Source: SUG2458 sp051872335 (GTDB lineage: Bacteria; Bacillota_I; Bacilli_A; RFN20; CAG-826). From it: a stretch of 64,000 nt of DNA. The number at the start of each line of letters is the position of its first letter. Positions within the stretch are counted from its first letter, which is position 1. The stretch spans positions 1-64,000 of the forward strand of contig JBJEDT010000003.1 in NCBI GenBank assembly GCA_051872335.1. The letters are read 5' to 3'. The position numbers and the translations under genes are program-made. Below are positions 17,145-26,381 of the stretch, one piece after another. The notes beneath the pieces are model-generated. The model was given only the letters and a program-made list of their open reading frames with translations, ran no database searches and was not told the origin of the DNA.

Positions 17145-17342
17145 ATGATTTTTTTTATTGATGGTATTTGGAAAATACAATTTTATACAAAAATAATTAT
17201 TTTAGAAAATCAGGTTATTAAGGTAAAAATAAAAAATGCAACATATGAGTTTTTTGGAAAAGACTTATCAATAGTATATTTACAAAAAGATGAAATCAAT
17301 ATTAAAGGTTTAATCAATAAAATACTTATAACTTATGAATAG
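17145..17342 (+). CDS. yqfC: YqfC-like sporulation protein (YabP/YqfC family)
   Basis: The 65-residue protein is shorter than B. subtilis YqfC (about 93) but keeps the core pattern of the YabP/YqfC family: a beta-rich segment ILENQVIKVKIKNATYEFFG followed by IKGLINKILI. B. subtilis yqfC is a sporulation gene lying before yqfD, as here, with an 8-nt overlap. The start is uncertain: GGTGAG lies only three bases before this ATG, and no upstream in-frame ATG was found. Family assignment rests on pattern and synteny. Confidence 0.68.
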   Translation: MIFFIDGIWKIQFYTKIIILENQVIKVKIKNATYEFFGKDLSIVYLQKDEINIKGLINKILITYE

Positions 17343-18258
17343 TAAAATCCAATATGAAATAGAGGTTTATGATAGTAAATCTATTATTGAAAAAATAAGA
17401 GAAAATAACATTGAAATATATGACGTTAATTTTAGCAATCATATTTTAAGATTCAAATCTTCTCCTTTTTGTAAGAATAAAATTGTTAAACTATTTCCTT
17501 CAATTAAAATTACTAAAGAATATGGCTTTTTAATTATTTTAAAAAATATCTTAATTAAGAAAACAACTTTTTTATCATTAATACTTTCTTGTGTCTCTTT
17601 TTATTATTTTAATAGTAAAGTATATGATGTAAAAGTAGTTGGTGATTCTAGAATCATTGAAGGATTACTTGTTGAAAAACTAGATGAATATGGAATTAAG
17701 AAAAATATCAAAAAACCAGATTTAAATACAATATTATTATGGGAAGAAAATATAAAAAAAGACTTATATAAAGAAGTTGAATTTTTAGAAATTAGACTGG
17801 ATGGGTTAGTTTTAAATATAAAATTTAATAAAAGAAGAACAAGTGCTTCTATTCCAATATTAAATAGTGATATGTATGCTATAAAAAGTGGTGTTATTAA
17901 AAGCATTAATGTTTCTAGTGGTGATGTTTTAGTAGAACCAAATGAATATGTTGTAGAAGGACAATTACTAGTAAAATCAACAATTACAAATTCTAAAGGT
18001 GAAGAAATTTATATTGGAACACAAGGAAAAATTTATGCTTATACTTGGCAGATTGTAGAAGTAGAAGACAATAATTGTGTTAATGAAATTGATAGTTATG
18101 TTTTACTTTTAGAAAAAGCACGAAGAATAGTAAGTTATGAATTTGAAAGTGATGAAAAAATTGATAAAGAATTAATCTTAAAATATGAGATAAGTGAAAA
18201 TAAAATGTTTTTAAAAATTCATTATACATGTATTGAGAATATTGTTAATTTTTTATAA
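17335..18258 (+). CDS. yqfD: YqfD-like stage IV sporulation protein
   Basis: The 307-residue protein has one membrane helix (about 75-92, TFLSLILSCVSFYYF) and then the YqfD pattern: YDVKVVGDSRI, KKNIKKPDLNTI, VEFLEIRLDGLVLNIKF, and the hammerhead-like GVIKSINVSSGDVLVEPNEY, VVEGQLLV and GKIYAYTWQ. B. subtilis YqfD is about 398 residues, so this copy is shorter at the C-terminus. It is known as a sporulation protein of the mother-cell phase with unclear mechanism. It overlaps yqfC by 8 nt. In B. subtilis phoH and yqfF follow; here a C39 peptidase gene takes their place. Confidence 0.85.
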   Translation: MNSKIQYEIEVYDSKSIIEKIRENNIEIYDVNFSNHILRFKSSPFCKNKIVKLFPSIKITKEYGFLIILKNILIKKTTFLSLILSCVSFYYFNSKVYDVKVVGDSRIIEGLLVEKLDEYGIKKNIKKPDLNTILLWEENIKKDLYKEVEFLEIRLDGLVLNIKFNKRRTSASIPILNSDMYAIKSGVIKSINVSSGDVLVEPNEYVVEGQLLVKSTITNSKGEEIYIGTQGKIYAYTWQIVEVEDNNCVNEIDSYVLLLEKARRIVSYEFESDEKIDKELILKYEISENKMFLKIHYTCIENIVNFL

Positions 18259-18300
18259 GGAATAGTTAATTTTATTGCGTAATTATACATGGTGATAATT

Positions 18301-19461
18301 ATGAAATTTTGTAAACAAATATTCCAAGATGATTGTGGATTTGCTTGCTTAAAAATGATATTAGCTTACTATAAAAAGAATAATCGGCTTTTAAATTTAC
18401 CTAATCCCAAATTACATGATAAATACTCATTTCTTGATTTGACTAATTTAGCAAGAAAATATGGAATTGAATTAGAAGGATATAAAGTTGATAATATCAC
18501 TTTGCTTAATAAACATTTACCATTAATTGTTGAAATGAATATTGAAGGAGCAAATCATTTTTGCATTTTATATAGAATTAAAGGGAATATTTTTTATATT
18601 TATGATCCAGCAAAAGGCAAAGTTAAGTACCAAATTGATACATTTGAAAAGTTGTTTCTTGATAAAATACTTATATACAAAAGTTTAATAGATAATAAAA
18701 AAATTGAAATAAATAATAAAATCAATAACATATTTATTAGTTATATTACTATTATTATTTTGATTAATTTTTCTTGTTCATTTTTATTGTTTAGTAACAT
18801 GAAACTTAATGTATCAAATTTTATTGGTTTATTACTTTTTGTTTGTCTTATTTTTATTATTAATAAAATTGTATTATCATTTTTTGATTTATTATATGAG
18901 AAAAAAATAAATGAAAAAATAGTTCTTAATGAAAAAATAAATCTAAATAAGAATATGAACGAAATATATTTTTTAAAACAAAATATATTTCAATATATTT
19001 CTTCTTTTATAGGTGATTTAGTAATAATATTTTTCATTATTACTATTTGTACAATAAGCAATAAATTTTTAATAGTTTTCTTTTTGATACTAGGAATCCT
19101 TAATTTCATAAAATTTAGCATTAATAAAAAAAGCACTATGTCTAAAGTTGAACATTTGGAAAATGAATTAAAAAATAATAAAACTAAAAGAAAAGAAAAT
19201 TATACTCGATTTAATAAATATATGAATGGCATAAAAAGTAAAATTGTTTTTATAGATTCTTTGTTAATTATTTTTGAGTTTATATATATAATTTTACTTC
19301 AATTTATAGATAATACTTTTGTATCTAATCACGTTTTATATTATTTTTTCTGTTTCAATTTATTCTCGGATAAAATTTTTGAAATTTTCTCATTTATTAG
19401 TAAAAAAGAAGAAATTTGTAAAGATATAAATAAAGTGAATTCATTATTAGAATATCATTAG
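18301..19461 (+). CDS. C39 peptidase-like membrane protein lacking an ABC ATPase domain
   Basis: The 386-residue protein starts with a C39 peptidase-like domain of about 125 residues: Gln6 (oxyanion) and nucleophile Cys12 in QIFQDDCGFACLKMILAYY, His86 in GANHFCILY and Asp102 in YDPAKGK. C39 domains cut double-glycine leaders of secreted peptides. About five or six membrane helices follow (about 128-150, 155-180, 228-265, 315-345, 350-370), like the transmembrane part of a peptidase-containing ABC exporter, but no Walker A, signature or Walker B motif is present and the gene simply ends. I place the start at 18301, behind GGTGAT. Base composition is even more AT-rich than its neighbours. Confidence 0.8.
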   Translation: MKFCKQIFQDDCGFACLKMILAYYKKNNRLLNLPNPKLHDKYSFLDLTNLARKYGIELEGYKVDNITLLNKHLPLIVEMNIEGANHFCILYRIKGNIFYIYDPAKGKVKYQIDTFEKLFLDKILIYKSLIDNKKIEINNKINNIFISYITIIILINFSCSFLLFSNMKLNVSNFIGLLLFVCLIFIINKIVLSFFDLLYEKKINEKIVLNEKINLNKNMNEIYFLKQNIFQYISSFIGDLVIIFFIITICTISNKFLIVFFLILGILNFIKFSINKKSTMSKVEHLENELKNNKTKRKENYTRFNKYMNGIKSKIVFIDSLLIIFEFIYIILLQFIDNTFVSNHVLYYFFCFNLFSDKIFEIFSFISKKEEICKDINKVNSLLEYH

Positions 19462-19509
19462 TTTTTTATTAAAATTATGTTATTATATTTATACAAAAGG
19501 AATGATGAT

Positions 19510-19977
19510 ATGGAATTAACATTTACAAATGAATATAATGAAGAATTTGATGAATATGAAGAAATTTATTTTCAAATAATGAAAAAGACTTTTAAACATA
19601 TAAAAAAGAAAGGAAATTTTATTGTTGAAGTCAATTTAATTGATAATGAAGCAATACATAATATAAATAAGGAGTATCGTCATATTGATCGACCTACTGA
19701 TGTAATTAGTTTTGCTTTTGATGATAGTGTTGAAGGAGAATTAAAAATCAACTATAATAATATCCCACATATGTTAGGGGAGATTTTTATATCTGTTGAT
19801 AAAGCTAAAGAACAAGCTAAAGAATTTCAGCATTCATTAAAACGTGAAATGAAATTTTTGTTTGTTCATGGTCTCCTTCATTTGTGTGGATATGACCATA
19901 TGAAAAAAGAAGATGAAATGGTCATGTTTAAATTACAAGATGAAATTATAGGAAAAGTAGGTGAAGATAATGACTAG
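19510..19977 (+). CDS. ybeY: Endoribonuclease YbeY
   Basis: The 155-residue metal-dependent RNase of 16S rRNA 3'-end maturation and ribosome quality control ends with its zinc motif HGLLHLCGYDHMKKEDE, and contains INKEYRHIDRPTDVISF and GEIFIS. The frame is open 11 codons further upstream, but AAAGG at 19496-19500 fits the ATG at 19510 and family length supports it. It overlaps cdd by 8 nt. In B. subtilis dgkA lies between ybeY and cdd; it is missing here. Confidence 0.95.
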   Translation: MELTFTNEYNEEFDEYEEIYFQIMKKTFKHIKKKGNFIVEVNLIDNEAIHNINKEYRHIDRPTDVISFAFDDSVEGELKINYNNIPHMLGEIFISVDKAKEQAKEFQHSLKREMKFLFVHGLLHLCGYDHMKKEDEMVMFKLQDEIIGKVGEDND

Positions 19978-20371
19978 AGAAGATTTAATTAAGGAAGCTA
20001 CAAAAGCACGTGAAAATTCATATTCTCCATATTCAAATTTTAAAGTAGGTGCTGCTTTATTATGTAAAGATGGTACAGTTTTTCATGGCGCTAATATTGA
20101 AAATTCAAGTTATGGTTTATGTATGTGTGCTGAAAGAAATGCTATTTATAATGCTATTAATCATGGTTATAAAAAAGATGATTTTGTATCATTGGTAGTT
20201 CTTGCTGATACTGAAGAGCCATGTTCTCCATGTGGAGCATGCCGTCAAGTAATGCATGAATTGTTGCCGTTTAGTGCAGATATAATTTTAGTTAATATGA
20301 AAGGTGAATTTAAGGTTACAAATACTAATGAATTATTACCTTTTGCTTTCGATAGCGATGATTTAAAGTGA
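19970..20371 (+). CDS. cdd: Cytidine deaminase
   Basis: The 133-residue homotetrameric type enzyme deaminates cytidine and deoxycytidine to uridine forms in pyrimidine salvage. Motifs are YSPYSNFKVGAALL, the zinc and proton-shuttle site CAERNAIYNAI and PCSPCGACRQVM. AGGTGA at 19959-19964 places the start at ATG 19970 rather than the upstream GTG at 19961. It overlaps ybeY by 8 nt and is followed seven bases later by era, a conserved arrangement. Confidence 0.97.
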   Translation: MTREDLIKEATKARENSYSPYSNFKVGAALLCKDGTVFHGANIENSSYGLCMCAERNAIYNAINHGYKKDDFVSLVVLADTEEPCSPCGACRQVMHELLPFSADIILVNMKGEFKVTNTNELLPFAFDSDDLK

Positions 20372-20378
20372 GGTTAAA

Positions 20379-21263
20379 ATGAAATCTGGTTTTGTTTCTA
20401 TTATTGGACGACCTAATGTTGGAAAGTCTACTTTATTAAATACTATTTTAAAAAAGAAAGTATCTATTGTTTCTCCTAAAGCTCAAACGACTAGAAATAG
20501 TATTCAAGGAATTTATAATTCTGAAGACGCTCAAATTATTTTTATTGATACTCCTGGAATACATAAGCCAAATAGTGAGCTTTCTACATTTATGAATAAG
20601 TCAGCATTTTCTTCTTTAAGAGATGTTGAAGTAATGCTTATAATGGTCGATGCATCAGTAGAATATGGTGAAGGGGATAAATTTTTATTAGAAAGAATAA
20701 AGGATGTTAAAATCCCTTGTTTCATAGTGCTCAATAAAATAGATCAAACAAATTTATTATTAGTAGAAAATTTAAAAAAACAATATCATGAAGTTTTTCC
20801 TAATTCTAAAATAATAGAAATTTCTGCTTTGAATGATGTTAACGTAGGCCTTCTTTTAGAAAATATTATAGATGTTTTACCAGAAGGACCTCAGTATTTT
20901 CCTCAAGGAGTTTTCACCGATCATCCAGAAACTTTTATTGTTTCAGAAATTATAAGAGAAAAGATATTAGGATTATTACATGAAGAAGTTCCACATTCTA
21001 TTGCAGTTATAGTTGAGAAAATGAAACAAACAAAAAATGTTTGTGAGATATATGCAACTATAATTTGTGAAAGAGAAGGCCAAAAAGGAATAATCATTGG
21101 TAAAGGTGGAAAGATGATTAAGCGTATAGGTATGCAATCACGATATGATATAGAAAATCTACTTGGCATACATTGCGATTTAAAAACTTTTGTCCGTGTT
21201 GAACCTGACTGGAGAAATTCTCCAAAATATTTAAAAGAATTTGGATATAAATATAATGGTTAG
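20379..21263 (+). CDS. era: GTPase Era
   Basis: The 294-residue GTPase binds the 3' end of 16S rRNA and checks 30S assembly. GTPase motifs are GRPNVGKST (G1), DTPGIHK (G3) and NKID (G4). The C-terminal KH domain has GQKGIIIGKGGKMIKRIG. Length is normal. It lies between cdd and recO with a stop that overlaps the start of recO by 8 nt, indicating coupled translation. Confidence 0.98.
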   Translation: MKSGFVSIIGRPNVGKSTLLNTILKKKVSIVSPKAQTTRNSIQGIYNSEDAQIIFIDTPGIHKPNSELSTFMNKSAFSSLRDVEVMLIMVDASVEYGEGDKFLLERIKDVKIPCFIVLNKIDQTNLLLVENLKKQYHEVFPNSKIIEISALNDVNVGLLLENIIDVLPEGPQYFPQGVFTDHPETFIVSEIIREKILGLLHEEVPHSIAVIVEKMKQTKNVCEIYATIICEREGQKGIIIGKGGKMIKRIGMQSRYDIENLLGIHCDLKTFVRVEPDWRNSPKYLKEFGYKYNG

Positions 21264-21882
21264 AGAATTTGAAGGTATTGTAATTAAATTTAGTAAATAT
21301 TTGGATAATGATGCTATGGTAACTGTTTTGACAAGAACAGGTATTAGGTCATTTTTAGCACGTGGCGTATTAAAAACGAAAAGTAAAAATTCACGTTCAT
21401 TAAATCTATATACTATTTCTAAATTTGAATTACTTGACGAAAAATATGGTAATGTTTTGAAAACTGGTATTTCAATTTATTCACCATTTAATTTATATTC
21501 TTCATTTGAAGACATAACTTGTCTTTCTTTAATCGGAGAGGCGACATTTAATACTATTAATGAATTTGATGAATATGATTTATTTACTCCTTTTTCTTTT
21601 GCAATTAAAGAAATGGAAAATAATGTCGATCCATTTATTCTTACTATTGAATATTTAATAATGTTGATGAGTTTTTCTGGTGAAGGTGTTGAATTTAATT
21701 ATTTTAATATAGATGATATTAATAAAAAGAAATTACAAAATATTTATAAAACGAAAACTTATGATATGGATTTTTCCTTATCAAAAGAAGATAAAATTAG
21801 TATAATTGAGAAATTAATTGACCAATTTGAAAATGCCAAAAATATTAATTTAAAATCTAAAGAAGCAATTTATATTTTATAA
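21256..21882 (+). CDS. recO: DNA repair protein RecO
   Basis: The 208-residue protein has the N-terminal OB fold of RecO (REFEGIVIKFSKYLDND, RSFLARGVLKTKSKNS, YTISKFELL) and a helical C-terminal part, slightly shorter than the 250 or so residues usual in Bacilli and without a recognisable CxxC zinc finger. RecO loads RecA on SSB-coated DNA with RecR. The frame extends upstream to a TTG, but the ATG at 21256 inside the end of era is the better start. Followed by the glyS promoter. Confidence 0.9.
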   Translation: MVREFEGIVIKFSKYLDNDAMVTVLTRTGIRSFLARGVLKTKSKNSRSLNLYTISKFELLDEKYGNVLKTGISIYSPFNLYSSFEDITCLSLIGEATFNTINEFDEYDLFTPFSFAIKEMENNVDPFILTIEYLIMLMSFSGEGVEFNYFNIDDINKKKLQNIYKTKTYDMDFSLSKEDKISIIEKLIDQFENAKNINLKSKEAIYIL

Positions 21883-21902
21883 AAAAGTTCACTTATAATA
21901 GG

Positions 21903-21931
21903 TTGACACGTTAATATATAAAATATAAAAT
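21903..21931 (+). promoter_or_regulatory. SigA-type promoter of glyS
   Basis: TTGACA (21903-21908), a 17-bp spacer and TAAAAT (21926-21931). The leader to the glyS ATG is about 40 nt, too short for a T-box. Confidence 0.8.
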
Positions 21932-21977
21932 ACTTCTTGAGTTTTTTGTTTGAAAAAATAAAGGAGTGAAGTAAAAA

Positions 21978-23351
21978 ATGTCAAAAGTAGAGTTTGAAAA
22001 AATTGTAACACATCTTCAAACTTCTGGTTTTATATTTCAAGATTCTGAAATATATGGAGGACTATCAAATTCTTGGGATTATGGTCCTTTAGGTGTTGAA
22101 TTGCTCAATAACATTAAAAAATTATGGTGGAAAAAGTTTGTTCAAGAATCACCTACTAATGTTGGTATGGATGCTGCAATCTTAATGAATCCACGTGTTT
22201 GGGAAGCAACAGGCCATGTTTCTACATTTAATGATCCCTTAATCGATTGTAAAGAATGTAAAACAAGACATCGTGCTGATCAATTAATTGAAGCACAATT
22301 CCCAGAAGCACATGTCACATCAATGTCTAACGATGATATGACGAAATTTATTAAAGAAAATAATGTTAAATGTCCTAATTGTGGTAAATCTAATTTTACT
22401 GATATTAGGCAATTTAATATGATGTTTAAAACTCATGTTGGTGTAACAGAAGATTCAAAAGCTGTTGTTTATTTAAGGCCTGAGACTGCTCAAGGTATTT
22501 TTTGTAACTTTAAAAATGTTACACGTACAATGAGAAAAAAATTGCCAGTTGGTATTTGCCAAGTTGGTAAATCTTTTAGGAATGAAATTACTCCTGGTAA
22601 TTTCTTATTTAGAACTAGAGAATTTGAACAAATGGAAATGGAATTCTTTTGTAAACCAGGTACTGATTTAGAGTGGTTTGTTTATTGGAAAAAGTATTGC
22701 ATTGATTTTGTAAAATCTTTAGGTGTTAAGGAAGAAAATTTACGTTATCGTGATCACGATCCAGAAGAATTAGCTTTCTATTCAAAAGCTACAACTGATA
22801 TCGAATATTTATTCCCATCAATTGGTTGGGGTGAAGTTTGGGGGATTGCTGATAGAACAGATTACGATTTAAAACGTCATCAAGAGTATTCTGGTCAAAG
22901 TCTTGAATATCTTGATCCTGAAACTAATGAAAAATATATACCTTATTGTATTGAACCTTCTTTAGGTGCAGGTAGATTATTACTTGTAGCTGTTTGTGAA
23001 GCATACGAAGAGCAGGAACTTGAAAAAGAAACTCGTATTGTAATGCATTTACATCCTGCATTAGCTCCATATAAGGCAGCAGTTTTACCTTTATCAAAAC
23101 AATTAAATGAAAAGGCTAGAGAAGTTCAAACCTTACTTTCTAAATATTTAAATGTCACTTATGACGAAACTGCATCAATTGGAAAACGTTATCGTAGACA
23201 AGATGCTATTGGTACACCATTCTGTGTTACTGTTGATTTTGAGACAGAAAATGATGGATGCGTAACAGTAAGAGATCGTGATACGATGGAACAAATTCGT
23301 TTACCAATTAATGAACTTGTTAAATATTTAACAGAAAAAACATTTTATTAA
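21978..23351 (+). CDS. glyS: Glycine--tRNA ligase (single-chain class II)
   Basis: The 457-residue enzyme is the alpha2-type glycyl-tRNA synthetase. Signatures are GGLSNSWDYGPLG near the N-terminus, motif 2 (GICQVGKSFRNEI with FLFRTREFEQMEMEFF), RPETAQGIF and motif 3 (EPSLGAGRLLL); a Cys pair region (CKECKTRHRADQL and CPNCGKSNF) forms the insertion. The anticodon-binding domain is C-terminal. The gene has its own promoter and no T-box, unlike valS and pheS in this window. dnaG follows after 21 nt. Confidence 0.97.
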   Translation: MSKVEFEKIVTHLQTSGFIFQDSEIYGGLSNSWDYGPLGVELLNNIKKLWWKKFVQESPTNVGMDAAILMNPRVWEATGHVSTFNDPLIDCKECKTRHRADQLIEAQFPEAHVTSMSNDDMTKFIKENNVKCPNCGKSNFTDIRQFNMMFKTHVGVTEDSKAVVYLRPETAQGIFCNFKNVTRTMRKKLPVGICQVGKSFRNEITPGNFLFRTREFEQMEMEFFCKPGTDLEWFVYWKKYCIDFVKSLGVKEENLRYRDHDPEELAFYSKATTDIEYLFPSIGWGEVWGIADRTDYDLKRHQEYSGQSLEYLDPETNEKYIPYCIEPSLGAGRLLLVAVCEAYEEQELEKETRIVMHLHPALAPYKAAVLPLSKQLNEKAREVQTLLSKYLNVTYDETASIGKRYRRQDAIGTPFCVTVDFETENDGCVTVRDRDTMEQIRLPINELVKYLTEKTFY

Positions 23352-23372
23352 TTTTAAAATTGGAGGGATTTC

Positions 23373-25145
23373 ATGATTGATCCATCAATTATTGAAGATA
23401 TTTTAAAACATGCTGATATAGTTGATATTGTTTCATCATATATTAACGTTATTAAAAAGGGTCGTAATTATGTTGCAATCTGTCCTTTTCATGATGACAA
23501 AAATCCTTCTATGATGCTTTCAAGAGAAAAGCAAATCTTCAAATGCTTTGTTTGTGGAACTGGTGGCAATGCAATAACTTTTGTTCAAAATTATGAAAAA
23601 ATCAGTTATATTGAAGCAGTTAAGAAGGTTGCTGAAATAATTGGTTATAGTGATGAAAGATTAAATCAATATAAAGAAACTAAAAAAGTAGATTCTAATT
23701 TAGAACCTTTATATAAGTGTATTAATGATTTATGTTCTTATTACGAATATGGGTTAACAACTGAAGAAGGAACTAGAGCTTTTGAATATTTAATAGAAAG
23801 AAACATAAGTGAAAATATTCAACAAGATTTTCACATTGGATATTCATTTAGTGATGGAAAAAAATCTATAGAGTTTTTAAAATCAAAAGGTCATTCATTA
23901 AAATCAATTGAAGCAATTGGTATTGTTAATAAAGGTACTACGAATTTACATGATCAAAATGCTGGTAGAGTAATCTTTCCAATACATGATACCAATGGTC
24001 AAATAGTTGGTTTTTCAGCTAGAAAACTAACAAAAAATGATGATTTACCAAAATATGTTAATTCACCTGAAACAGCAATTTTTAAGAAAAATAATATTTT
24101 ATATAACTATTATTCGGCAAAGAATACTGTTAAAAGAGATGGTTTTGTTTATGTACTTGAAGGATTTATGGATGTAATAGCTTTAAAAAAAGCAGGCATA
24201 AATTCAGCAATTGCATTAATGGGAACAGCACTCACCCAAAATCACATTAAACTGATAAGACAACTTGGTGTAGAAGTAAGAATGTGCCTTGATGGAGATA
24301 ATGCTGGTCAACTTGCTACATTTAAATGTTGCAAAATGCTTGAACAGGAAGGTATACCATTTAAGGTAGTTTTATCTAAAGGAGATAATCGTGACCCTGA
24401 TGAAATTTTAAATCAAGAAGGCAAGGAAACTTTAATAAAATATTTAAATAATTTAGTCGGAAAGATTGAATTTATATTTAATTATTATTCTATTAATAAA
24501 CCACTAAATACATTTGAAGAAAAAAATCAGTTTGTCAATGAGTTTATACCAATTATGGTTAAAACTAACAATAGACTTGAAATAGAAAATTATATTTTGA
24601 ATATTTCTAAACTTACTGGTTATGATGTAAATACCATTAGAAGTATTTATGAAGACGCTCGTAGAAAAACCGAATCTTCTTCTAGTAAGGTCTCATTCAA
24701 TGATTTTAATATAGAAACAAAAGCATTAAAACGCTATGTTTTGGCTGAAAGAGAAGTTATATTCCAAATGATTTCTTCAGAAGATGCTATTAAGTATTTT
24801 GAAAGAAATATTGAGTATTTCTATGATGAAATTTATCAAAAGATAGCAAACTATATTATTGAACTTTATGAGACAAATGGTCGAGTCGATCAAAACTTGT
24901 TAATATCTTTATTTGATCAAGAAGATGATGATCAAGTTAATATCTTGAGAAATAAAGTTATTGAATTATTAATGGAAAAACATCATCCACCATTTTCTAT
25001 CGCATTAATGGATGACTGTAAGAATGCTCTTCGTAATGAGCAAAGTAAATATAAAAGTAGAATAGAACTTGAATCAGCTTTAAAAGGTAAAGATCCTAAA
25101 GAGCAGGCTCGATTACTAGATGAATATTTGAAATCAAAGAATTAA
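23373..25145 (+). CDS. dnaG: DNA primase DnaG
   Basis: The 590-residue primase makes RNA primers at the replication fork. An N-terminal CHC2 zinc finger is seen as CPFHDDKNPS (Cys, His) and FKCFVCGTGG (Cys, Cys). The Toprim core has VLEGFMDVIALKKAG, LMGTALTQ and CLDGDNAGQLA. The C-terminal helicase-interaction region is less conserved. GGAGGG lies upstream of the ATG. It lies 13 nt before rpoD, the conserved dnaG-sigA pair. Confidence 0.97.
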   Translation: MIDPSIIEDILKHADIVDIVSSYINVIKKGRNYVAICPFHDDKNPSMMLSREKQIFKCFVCGTGGNAITFVQNYEKISYIEAVKKVAEIIGYSDERLNQYKETKKVDSNLEPLYKCINDLCSYYEYGLTTEEGTRAFEYLIERNISENIQQDFHIGYSFSDGKKSIEFLKSKGHSLKSIEAIGIVNKGTTNLHDQNAGRVIFPIHDTNGQIVGFSARKLTKNDDLPKYVNSPETAIFKKNNILYNYYSAKNTVKRDGFVYVLEGFMDVIALKKAGINSAIALMGTALTQNHIKLIRQLGVEVRMCLDGDNAGQLATFKCCKMLEQEGIPFKVVLSKGDNRDPDEILNQEGKETLIKYLNNLVGKIEFIFNYYSINKPLNTFEEKNQFVNEFIPIMVKTNNRLEIENYILNISKLTGYDVNTIRSIYEDARRKTESSSSKVSFNDFNIETKALKRYVLAEREVIFQMISSEDAIKYFERNIEYFYDEIYQKIANYIIELYETNGRVDQNLLISLFDQEDDDQVNILRNKVIELLMEKHHPPFSIALMDDCKNALRNEQSKYKSRIELESALKGKDPKEQARLLDEYLKSKN

Positions 25146-25158
25146 GGAGTGAAGTATT

Positions 25159-26379
25159 ATGGACAAAAAAGAAAAAGATGTATTATTTAACGACGAAGAT
25201 GTTGAAGTTGAATCATTTGAAAGTATTAAAAAACGTCTTGAGAAGAAAGGTAAACAAGCAGGCGAATTAGATCAAGATGAAATTATGGAAGCTTTAAGTC
25301 AAATAGATGTTTCTGATGAAGAAATGGAAAACTTAATCAATTATTTTAAAGAAAAGAAGATTAATGTAATTTCAAATGATGTTGATGACTTAGATTCTTT
25401 AGATGATATTGAAGTTGACGAAAATTCTGAAGAAGATGATTTATTATTAGACGATGAAGATTTCTTCGATAAGATTAATGATAAAGAGTATGAAGAAATT
25501 GAAAAATTAACTAATGAAAGTTTTAATTCATTTTCTATTGGTGATGTCAAAGTTAGTGACTCTGTTAAAATGTATTTAAAAGAAATTGGTAAAGTTGATT
25601 TATTATCATCAGAAGAAGAAATTGAACTTGCTAAACGAATCGTTGAAGGTGATGAAAGTGCAAAGAAACGTCTAATTTCTGCTAACTTGCGTCTAGTTGT
25701 TTCTATTGCAAAACATTATGTTGGCCGTGGTATGCAATTCCTTGATTTAATTCAAGAAGGAAATATGGGTTTAATTAAAGCAGTTGAAAAATTCGACCAC
25801 TCAAAAGGTTTTAAATTTTCAACTTACGCAACTTGGTGGATTCGTCAAGCAATTACTCGTGCCATTGCTGACCAAGCTAGAACAATTCGTATTCCTGTTC
25901 ATATGGTTGAAACAATTAATAAAATCACTCGTGTCCAACGTACACTTGTTCAAGAATATGGGCGTGAACCAACTGCAGAAGAAATATCACAAAAATTAGA
26001 TGGTCAATTAAGTCCTGACAGAATTAGAGAAATTCAACGTATTGCTCTTGATCCTGTTTCTTTAGAAACTCCAATTGGTGAAGAAGATGATTCTCATTTA
26101 GGAGATTTTATTGAAGATAAAGAGAGCCAATCACCATCCGAATATACAACTAAATCTTTATTAAAAGATGAATTGTATGCTGTTATGAAAGACTTAACAG
26201 ACCGTGAAGAAAAAGTATTAAGATTACGTTATGGCCTAGATGACAATAAACCACGTACTCTTGAAGAAGTTGGTAAAGAATTCGGTGTTACTCGTGAACG
26301 TATTCGTCAAATTGAAGCAAAAGCAATTAGAAAATTACGTCATCCATCAAGAGCAAAACGTTTTGGCGACTATCGTTAA
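25159..26379 (+). CDS. rpoD: Primary RNA polymerase sigma factor (SigA/RpoD)
   Basis: The 406-residue housekeeping sigma has an acidic N-terminal 1.1-like region (about 1-125), region 1.2 (DSVKMYLKEIGKVDLLSSEEE), region 2 (ANLRLVVSIAKHYVGRGM, DLIQEGNMGLIKAVEKF and the -10 reading helix FSTYATWWIRQAITRAI), region 3 and region 4 with the helix-turn-helix TLEEVGKEFGVTRERIRQIE. The presence of this sigma agrees with the many TTGACA/TATAAT-like promoters found here. It is cotranscribed with dnaG and followed by trmK two bases later. Confidence 0.98.
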   Translation: MDKKEKDVLFNDEDVEVESFESIKKRLEKKGKQAGELDQDEIMEALSQIDVSDEEMENLINYFKEKKINVISNDVDDLDSLDDIEVDENSEEDDLLLDDEDFFDKINDKEYEEIEKLTNESFNSFSIGDVKVSDSVKMYLKEIGKVDLLSSEEEIELAKRIVEGDESAKKRLISANLRLVVSIAKHYVGRGMQFLDLIQEGNMGLIKAVEKFDHSKGFKFSTYATWWIRQAITRAIADQARTIRIPVHMVETINKITRVQRTLVQEYGREPTAEEISQKLDGQLSPDRIREIQRIALDPVSLETPIGEEDDSHLGDFIEDKESQSPSEYTTKSLLKDELYAVMKDLTDREEKVLRLRYGLDDNKPRTLEEVGKEFGVTRERIRQIEAKAIRKLRHPSRAKRFGDYR

Positions 26380-26381
26380 TT

